Of a stretch of DNA of 27,901 nucleotides, positions 23,448 through 27,901 are shown piece by piece. The position numbers were made by a program, and so were the translations under genes. Numbering within the stretch: the first letter of the stretch is position 1; each line of letters opens with the position of its first letter. This DNA is from Bacteroidales bacterium UBA5206 (GTDB taxonomy: Bacteria > Bacteroidota > Bacteroidia > Bacteroidales > Tenuifilaceae), in assembly GCA_002412705.1 (NCBI GenBank), contig DHVO01000044.1:1-27901 (forward strand), written 5' to 3'. Below the pieces are notes generated by a model. That model was given only the letters and a program-made list of their open reading frames with translations. It ran no database searches and was not told where the DNA came from.

Positions 23448-24539
23448 ATGAGGAGATCGTTTCTTTTATTATCAGCAACAGCAATTCTATTGGTGTCGTG
23501 TAGTAAAAAGCCAATTACAGTTTCACCGCTAGAAAGTGGTTCCATTCTTGCTCCAAGCGGGTTTGTTTATGCTTTACCCCGAACGTTGCTTAATGTTGAT
23601 GTACAGGCTGTTCAACGCCAAGTAGTGGCAGGTCCATATGCACCGTACGCCCAAAAGTATCTTGGAATAACCTCTGCCCCCCAACAAAATACAAACGTTT
23701 GGCATGTGGAGCGAATTGTTGTTAGCTCAACCGTTGAGTCCGATCCGCAGATGTATTTTGTGGTTGAGAATAGTAATGTAGCAATGCCCGATTTTGAAAG
23801 ACTTATGGCAAGCAAGCTCGTTCTTTTTCCTTTTGATGATAGTAACAAGGAGGTCTCTTCCGAAATTGCACTACCTAAAGCTGGGGCAAACTATTTTGCC
23901 GACATGTCGGTAGAGCCCTTCATTGTTGAGGAGAAGGCTACATATTACTCAAACGTTGCTAAGGATAGTGGTTTTGTTCGAGTGCCTGTTCACAAGGAAA
24001 TCATAGTTGAAAAAAGTCTTGAGGATAAAGCAAGGCAAGCCGCCGATTTTATTTTCTCTCTTCGTAAAAAGCGGGTGGAATTCTTAACTGTTGATTTCGA
24101 TCACACTCTTGATGGGGTGGGGCTTAAGGCTGCTCTAGCCGAAATAGACCGACTAGAAAAGGCTTACCTTGAACTTTTTCTAGGAAAAGAGTTCGTAAGG
24201 GTGCATCATTCCTCATTTGAGTACGTGCCCACTGGCGAGGAGGAATCAGCCATTTTGTTCCGATTCTCTCAGCAAAAGGGTGTTGTGGCTGCATCCGATT
24301 TGAGTGGCTCCCCTTTTATGATCGAAGTAAAACCTCAATCCCCATCTATTAGCTTGGAGCTTCCTTTGGGAGAGGGGAAAAAGGGTGATGTAGAATCTCA
24401 GTACCTTTTCTACCGCATACCTAACTATGTGTGGGTAAAAATTGGCGATGGTCGTAACGAGATGTTTACTGGCCGTTTTAAGGTTTTTCAAGCAAACAAA
24501 CCTGTTCGGTTTTTACCAAAAGGCGCCAGTAAAAAATAG
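23448..24539 (+). CDS. DUF4831-type lipoprotein
   Basis: A 363-residue predicted lipoprotein with a signal peptide ending in LLVSC (C18). The region FVYALPRTLLNVDVQAVQRQ (39-58) followed by GPYAPYAQKYLGI is characteristic of the DUF4831 family, known mainly from Bacteroidota and of unknown function. RQAADFIFSLRKKRVEFLTV and SFEYVPTGEEESAILFRFS are further family-like blocks. The protein is probably outer-membrane anchored and soluble in the periplasm. It follows nnr by 77 bases, without a terminator or a clear promoter between them, so co-transcription is possible. It ends in a terminator with a long loop. Confidence 0.87.
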   Translation: MRRSFLLLSATAILLVSCSKKPITVSPLESGSILAPSGFVYALPRTLLNVDVQAVQRQVVAGPYAPYAQKYLGITSAPQQNTNVWHVERIVVSSTVESDPQMYFVVENSNVAMPDFERLMASKLVLFPFDDSNKEVSSEIALPKAGANYFADMSVEPFIVEEKATYYSNVAKDSGFVRVPVHKEIIVEKSLEDKARQAADFIFSLRKKRVEFLTVDFDHTLDGVGLKAALAEIDRLEKAYLELFLGKEFVRVHHSSFEYVPTGEEESAILFRFSQQKGVVAASDLSGSPFMIEVKPQSPSISLELPLGEGKKGDVESQYLFYRIPNYVWVKIGDGRNEMFTGRFKVFQANKPVRFLPKGASKK

Positions 24540-24547
24540 AAAGAGCA

Positions 24548-24625
24548 AGCGTTGCAGTACAAGCAGTTAACCCCAAATGCTATTCTGTCCTAAAGTAATT
24601 TTAGTAAGGTACTGCAACGCTTTTT
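24548..24625 (+). terminator. Terminator with a 48-base loop after the DUF4831-type gene
   Basis: Thirteen-base perfect arms (24548-24560 and 24609-24621) are followed by a T run. The 48-base loop contains a small inner hairpin (CTAAA-GTAA-TTTAG near 24590-24605), so the RNA may be branched. It overlaps the last bases before the stop of the convergent thioredoxin-like gene. Confidence 0.75.
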
Positions 24626-24626
24626 C

Positions 24627-25163
24627 TTATTCTTTTATTTTTCCTTTGAAATTCTTTATAAAGGTATCCCAAGGGGTTTTAGTGTAGTGCTCTTCTACTA
24701 TGTAAACTAGAATTGGCTCAATTTGCGAAGGAGTAGAGTAACCGGCTACAGCGGTAATTAGGTTGTTCTCGCCATCGAGGTATGCAATTGACGGGTACGA
24801 CATTTTACCTGAGAGTAAAGCTATAGCTAAATCGTGAGGCGATCTATTGCCCTGGTTCCTGTTTTTAAACTCCTGTCCCTTAAAGGAAACAGGCTTTGTT
24901 GATTCAGCATTAAACTTAACTGGGTAGAAATTCTCGTTCAAATACTTTGCTATCGAAGGGTTGCTAAAAGTATTCTTGTCCATTGTTTTGCACCATCCGC
25001 ACCAATCGGTGTACACATCAATTAGTATCTTCTTAGGATTCTGCTGGTTAAGGGCTACTGCTTCCTCAAAGGTGTACCATTTTACAGTAGTCTTGTTGTC
25101 CTGTGCTACGGCTACAGAACCAATAATTCCTAAAAACAAAAAGAGTTGAACTAGTTTTTTCAT
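24627..25163 (-). CDS. Secreted thioredoxin-like protein
   Basis: An exported thiol-disulfide oxidoreductase of 178 residues. The start at 25163 gives a good signal peptide (MKKLVQLFLFLGIIGSVAVAQ). The longer frame from 25202 would add 13 residues that run across the promoter's -7 box and disturb the signal, so it is rejected. The thioredoxin active site DWCGWCK supplies C55 and C58, and a cis-proline is seen in MSYPSIAYLD. The fold is of the Thioredoxin_7/DUF255-related type: a helix EEAVALNQQNPKKILIDVYT before the active site and GNRSPHDLAIALLSGKMSYPS after it. It probably keeps periplasmic proteins reduced or isomerises disulfides. It converges on the DUF4831-type gene. Confidence 0.92.
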   Translation of the reverse strand: MKKLVQLFLFLGIIGSVAVAQDNKTTVKWYTFEEAVALNQQNPKKILIDVYTDWCGWCKTMDKNTFSNPSIAKYLNENFYPVKFNAESTKPVSFKGQEFKNRNQGNRSPHDLAIALLSGKMSYPSIAYLDGENNLITAVAGYSTPSQIEPILVYIVEEHYTKTPWDTFIKNFKGKIKE

Positions 25164-25189
25164 ATTCAAGTATTCGTTATGCAAGTATG

Positions 25190-25220
25190 CAAATGTATTC
25201 ATATGTACTTAAACCTCCAA
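25190..25220 (-). promoter_or_regulatory. Promoter of the thioredoxin-like gene
   Basis: On the minus strand TTG (25220-25218), a 20-base spacer and TACATTTG (25197-25190) give a full-consensus promoter. The transcript would begin near 25183, downstream of the alternative ATG at 25202, which decides for the start at 25163. Confidence 0.7.
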
Positions 25221-25392
25221 AAGAAAAAATGGTTGCAATAATTGTTCTTTTTTGTCACTTTTTAAAACAATTTAAAGATTCTGATGTTCAGAATACGAGT
25301 TCATTATATTCACTATTGCCATAAAAAGTGGTTAGCAATCGCTTAGCATTAATCAAACCATTGTTGTAAAACACAGTCAAATCATCGTTCCG

Positions 25393-25428
25393 TTTAGTTG
25401 TCATACTAAACTAAATGGGGTATATTTA
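25393..25428 (+). promoter_or_regulatory. pepD promoter with overlapping inverted repeat
   Basis: TTG at 25398-25400, a 20-base spacer and TATATTTA at 25421-25428 (one mismatch) form the likely promoter, 40 bases before the ATG. The inverted repeat TTTAGT (25393-25398) and ACTAAA (25405-25410), six bases apart, covers the -33 box and may be an operator. The rest of the gap from 25221 is AT-rich and featureless. Confidence 0.5.
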
Positions 25429-25467
25429 TGGGCTTATTGCTATAAACAACAAATCAATACATAAGTT

Positions 25468-26925
25468 ATGAGTAAAGAAATATTGAATCTTGAACCTAAG
25501 GCTGTATGGAAACATTTTTACAGCTTAACTCAAATTCCTCGCCCTTCAAAAAAGGAGAGAGGCGCAGTTGATTTTGTAATCAAGTTCGGAAAGGATCTTG
25601 GTCTTGAAGTTATCGAAGATAAAGTTGGCAACGTAATTATTCGTAAGCCAGCTACTCCTGGAATGGAGAATAGGATGGGAGTTATATTTCAAGGGCACCT
25701 TGACATGGTTCCTCAAAAGAACAGCGATAAGGTTCACGATTTTGAGAAGGATCCTATTGAAGCTTACATCGATGGTGAGTGGGTAACAGCAAACGGTACT
25801 ACCCTTGGTGCCGATAATGGTATTGGCGTTGCTGCGGCAATGGCTGTACTTGAATCAAAGGATATTGAGCACGGACCTGTAGAAGCGCTATTCACTATTG
25901 ATGAAGAGACAGGAATGACTGGTGCCTTCAACCTAGAGCCAAATATTCTTAAGGGTGATATTCTTATGAATCTAGACTCAGAGGATGAGGGCGAGTTGTA
26001 TGTTGGCTGCGCAGGAGGTTTAGATGCAAACATCAAACTTTCTTATAATGTAGAGCCCACTCCTGCAGGAATGGTTCCTTACAAGCTATCGGTAACTGGT
26101 TTAAAGGGAGGCCACTCTGGAATGGATATCGTTCTAGGACGATCAAACTCTATAAAGTTGCTTTTCCGCTTCCTATACTCAGCCGAGAATTTAGGTGTAA
26201 GGGTATCTTCTATCGATGGAGGCAGTCTCCGCAACGCAATTCCACGCGAGGCTTTTGCTACAGTAGCAGTTCCTTCGGCTAATGCCGCACAGTTTGAGGC
26301 CGATGTAAAATCATTGTATGCTACGTTTAAAGCAGAATTCTCAGCAACAGAGCCAAGCCTAATGTTTTTAGCCGAAAAAACCGACATGCCATTGTCTGTA
26401 ATGGTTAAAGAGGATCAGGTAAAAGCTGTTCGTGCTGTATTTGGCTGCCCTAATGGTGTTATCAGAATGAGCGACTCTATGCCTGGTCTTGTTGAAACAT
26501 CAACAAACCTAGCGCGCGTTTACACCGAGGGGAATGTGCTTTTTGCTCAATGCTTACTTCGTAGTTCTGTTGATACAGCCAAGGATGCTTTAGCCGATAA
26601 AATTTCTGCAATATTTGAACTAGCAGGAGCAAAGGTCGAACTAACAGGTGGATACCCTGGTTGGAAACCAAATCCAAGTTCTCCTATCCTTAAGGTTATG
26701 CAGGATGTTTACAACAAGAAATACGGAAAAACCCCCGAAATTAAAGCCATTCATGCTGGTTTAGAGTGTGGCCTTCTTGGTGGTGTTTATCCTAACTGGG
26801 ATATGATTTCTTTTGGTCCAACCATTAGGTTCCCTCACTCTCCCGATGAAAAGGTAAACATCAAAACCGTTGAGCTATTTTACGATTACATTAAGGCGGT
26901 TCTTAAAGAGGTGCCTGTAAAGTAA
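25468..26925 (+). CDS. pepD: Cytosolic dipeptidase PepD (M20 family aminoacyl-histidine dipeptidase)
   Basis: A two-zinc peptidase of 485 residues that cleaves dipeptides, including Xaa-His, in the cytoplasm. Metal and catalytic residues are all visible: H77 and D79 in QGHLDMVPQ, the bridging D116 in LGADNGIGV, the base E146 and metal ligand E147 in TIDEETGMTG, D170 in NLDSEDEGE, and the last His (H457) in IRFPHSPDEKV. The lid/dimerisation domain lies at about 190-390, with LKGGHSGMDI and GGSLRNAIPREA. No signal peptide is present. It has its own promoter and a strong terminator. It fits functionally with the POT peptide importer. Confidence 0.96.
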   Translation: MSKEILNLEPKAVWKHFYSLTQIPRPSKKERGAVDFVIKFGKDLGLEVIEDKVGNVIIRKPATPGMENRMGVIFQGHLDMVPQKNSDKVHDFEKDPIEAYIDGEWVTANGTTLGADNGIGVAAAMAVLESKDIEHGPVEALFTIDEETGMTGAFNLEPNILKGDILMNLDSEDEGELYVGCAGGLDANIKLSYNVEPTPAGMVPYKLSVTGLKGGHSGMDIVLGRSNSIKLLFRFLYSAENLGVRVSSIDGGSLRNAIPREAFATVAVPSANAAQFEADVKSLYATFKAEFSATEPSLMFLAEKTDMPLSVMVKEDQVKAVRAVFGCPNGVIRMSDSMPGLVETSTNLARVYTEGNVLFAQCLLRSSVDTAKDALADKISAIFELAGAKVELTGGYPGWKPNPSSPILKVMQDVYNKKYGKTPEIKAIHAGLECGLLGGVYPNWDMISFGPTIRFPHSPDEKVNIKTVELFYDYIKAVLKEVPVK

Positions 26926-26948
26926 TTCCGCATACCTTATATTATATG

Positions 26949-26981
26949 AGAAACGGCTGCTTTTAGCAGCCGTTTCTTTTT
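26949..26981 (+). terminator. Terminator of pepD
   Basis: A perfect 12-bp stem (26949-26960 with 26966-26977) with a five-base loop is followed by a T run, 24 bases after the pepD stop codon. Confidence 0.9.
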
Positions 26982-27020
26982 AATAATTTGATTTGAGCCT
27001 ATAGAGTTCAATTCTCTGTA

Positions 27021-27488
27021 TTATGAGTTGAAATGGTATAAGAAAACTATCTCCCCATCATAGGCCGGTTTTTTTCCTCCTTCAATTTCTAGCGTAACAC
27101 CAATATTGGCACGACAAACGCCTCTAAGATTTACTGCATTTATGACCTTTGCTCTTAAACGTACCCTATCGTTCACCAGAACAGCTTGGTTAAAACGGAG
27201 TTTTTCAATGCCATAGTTTACTTGTAGCTTTAGGTTTTGCACATCCACAATCTGATTCCATAAGTGGGGTAGTATCGAAAGTGTTAAGTACCCATGTGCT
27301 ATTGTGTTACCAAATGGAGATTCAGCTTTTGCTTTTTCAACATCCACGTGAATCCACTGATGATCTATGGTTGCATCTGCAAAAAGGTTTATCTGTTCTT
27401 GGGTAAACTGATGGTAATCAGACACTCCAAGTTCTGAGCCGATAAGTTTCTCCAGTTCGGCAAAGCTCTTTATTACAACTTTTGTCAT
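27021..27488 (-). CDS. MaoC-family (R)-specific enoyl-CoA hydratase-like protein
   Basis: A 155-residue single hot-dog-fold protein. The hydratase-2 motif appears as FADATIDHQWIHVDVEKA (36-53), with D42 and H47 as the catalytic pair, followed by SPFGNTIAHGYLTLSILP (57-74), the substrate-tunnel segment conserved in the family. It would hydrate trans-2-enoyl-CoA thioesters to (R)-3-hydroxyacyl-CoA, but many MaoC proteins have unproven substrates. It probably acts as a homodimer in the cytoplasm. It stands alone between the pepD terminator and a long non-coding stretch. A weak promoter (TATCTTCG on the minus strand, 27534-27527) lies about 40 bases upstream. Confidence 0.93.
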   Translation of the reverse strand: MTKVVIKSFAELEKLIGSELGVSDYHQFTQEQINLFADATIDHQWIHVDVEKAKAESPFGNTIAHGYLTLSILPHLWNQIVDVQNLKLQVNYGIEKLRFNQAVLVNDRVRLRAKVINAVNLRGVCRANIGVTLEIEGGKKPAYDGEIVFLYHFNS

Positions 27489-27700
27489 AACAGTTACGTT
27501 AGGGGTTAATCTCTTTTTATTTTTTGCGAAGATATTAAAAAGACATCACTAACATGTGCAGAAAAATTTTCAAACTCTGTTCATGAGTATTTAGAGTAGG
27601 ATGCCTTATTTAGATTGTATCGCAATATCTACACTATATATATAAGGAATAGCGTACCTCAAGTTTATTTAGTTAAGATTAAACATTGGGTTCACCCTTT

Positions 27701-27732
27701 TTAGTAAGAATAGGTATGTTTATTCTTACTAA
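27701..27732. repeat. Perfect 12-bp inverted repeat
   Basis: TTAGTAAGAATA (27701-27712) and TATTCTTACTAA (27721-27732) are exact reverse complements around an eight-base spacer. It may be an operator or the 3' hairpin of a small RNA; no gene ends here. Confidence 0.7.
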
Positions 27733-27854
27733 TAAAGGCCTGTTCTTAATTATTGTCTCCTTTTTTTTGATTTTTTTCCAAAGCAGAACGCACAGCTAAT
27801 CAGGCGGATGTTGCAACGGGGTAGGGGGCGCTCCAAAAAAGTTTGCACAGCCCC

Positions 27855-27884
27855 TTGCACGTAATAAAAAAAGCGCTACTTTTG
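27855..27884 (+). promoter_or_regulatory. Strong promoter at the right edge, stable-RNA type
   Basis: TTG (27855-27857), a 19-base spacer and TACTTTTG (27877-27884) match the consensus fully. Spacing and the following CATCCGC closely resemble the tRNA-Met promoter at 18628. The transcript would start near 27891 and run out of the window. Confidence 0.75.
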
Positions 27885-27901
27885 CATCCGCTTTCGCAAG
27901 G

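Larger units (their letters stand above)
27489..27901. other. Non-coding region at the right edge
   Basis: The 413 bases have no credible ORF. They contain a perfect inverted repeat (27701-27732), a short GC-rich patch around 27800-27835 and a strong promoter at the end. Confidence 0.55.

Noticed and set aside
25164..25202. Upstream ATG extending the thioredoxin-like protein
   Set aside because: It crosses the -7 box of a full-consensus promoter and moves the signal peptide inward.
1..27901. CRISPR array or complete insertion sequence
   Set aside because: No regularly spaced repeats and no transposase or integrase gene were found in the window.

Overview
The window looks like a piece of an anaerobic or fermentative Bacteroidota chromosome, most likely Bacteroidales or a close relative. 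Several signs agree. Candidate promoters follow the Bacteroidota TTG-N18-20-TAnnTTTG pattern rather than the E. coli one. Shine-Dalgarno sequences are almost absent. Lineage-typical families are present: a DUF4831-type lipoprotein, a DUF4349 lipoprotein, a Bacteroidota START-like protein and an RluA-like synthase without an S4 domain. An oxygen-sensitive 2-hydroxyacyl-CoA-dehydratase-like iron-sulfur enzyme points to anaerobic life. The species cannot be named from this sequence.

Layout. 1-697 is the 5' part of dnaK (minus), divergent from panB and an RluA-family pseudouridine synthase. 2714-4321 is a multidomain class III nucleotide cyclase with a degenerate receiver, a PAS domain and a catalytic domain carrying adenylate-cyclase signature residues. 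It converges with a HEPN/MNT (HepT/MntA-type) pair at 4318-5134. 5234-7343 holds a double-cubane-cluster-like anaerobic reductase and its ATP-dependent activator, with a terminator-like hairpin between the two genes. 7344-9700 is an AT-rich accessory island: a two-TM coiled-coil protein of unknown function, a TIR-like (COG4271/Cap12-type) protein that is a candidate NADase defence gene, a perfect 21-bp-arm hairpin, and a pair of inverted REP-like repeats about 195 bp apart. From 9699 onward the window is housekeeping: cytidine deaminase, a secreted glucosaminidase with LysM, fmt, ribBA, two glycosyltransferases, an LptF/LptG-family permease, a START-like protein, a tRNA-Met(CAT), a DUF4349 lipoprotein, a small S4 RNA-binding protein, a POT peptide transporter, NAD(P)HX repair (Nnr), a DUF4831-type lipoprotein, a secreted thioredoxin-like protein, PepD dipeptidase and a MaoC-type hydratase. 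The last bases carry a strong promoter closely resembling the tRNA promoter, so a stable RNA operon or other highly expressed gene probably starts just past the right edge.

The genes mostly stand as short independent units. Exceptions are the minus-strand run lptF/G-like - GT4 - GT2 - ribBA - fmt (17674 down to 11395), in which GT2 and ribBA overlap by 32 bases, and the reductase/activator pair. Peptide uptake (POT), PepD and the muramidase fit peptide and cell-wall turnover; lptF/G and the glycosyltransferases fit envelope glycan assembly.

No wholly new multi-gene system can be shown. The best candidates for less-described biology are the TIR/two-TM island with its inverted repeats, the reductase/activator pair with an intercistronic hairpin, and the receiver-PAS-cyclase with a dead-looking receiver.
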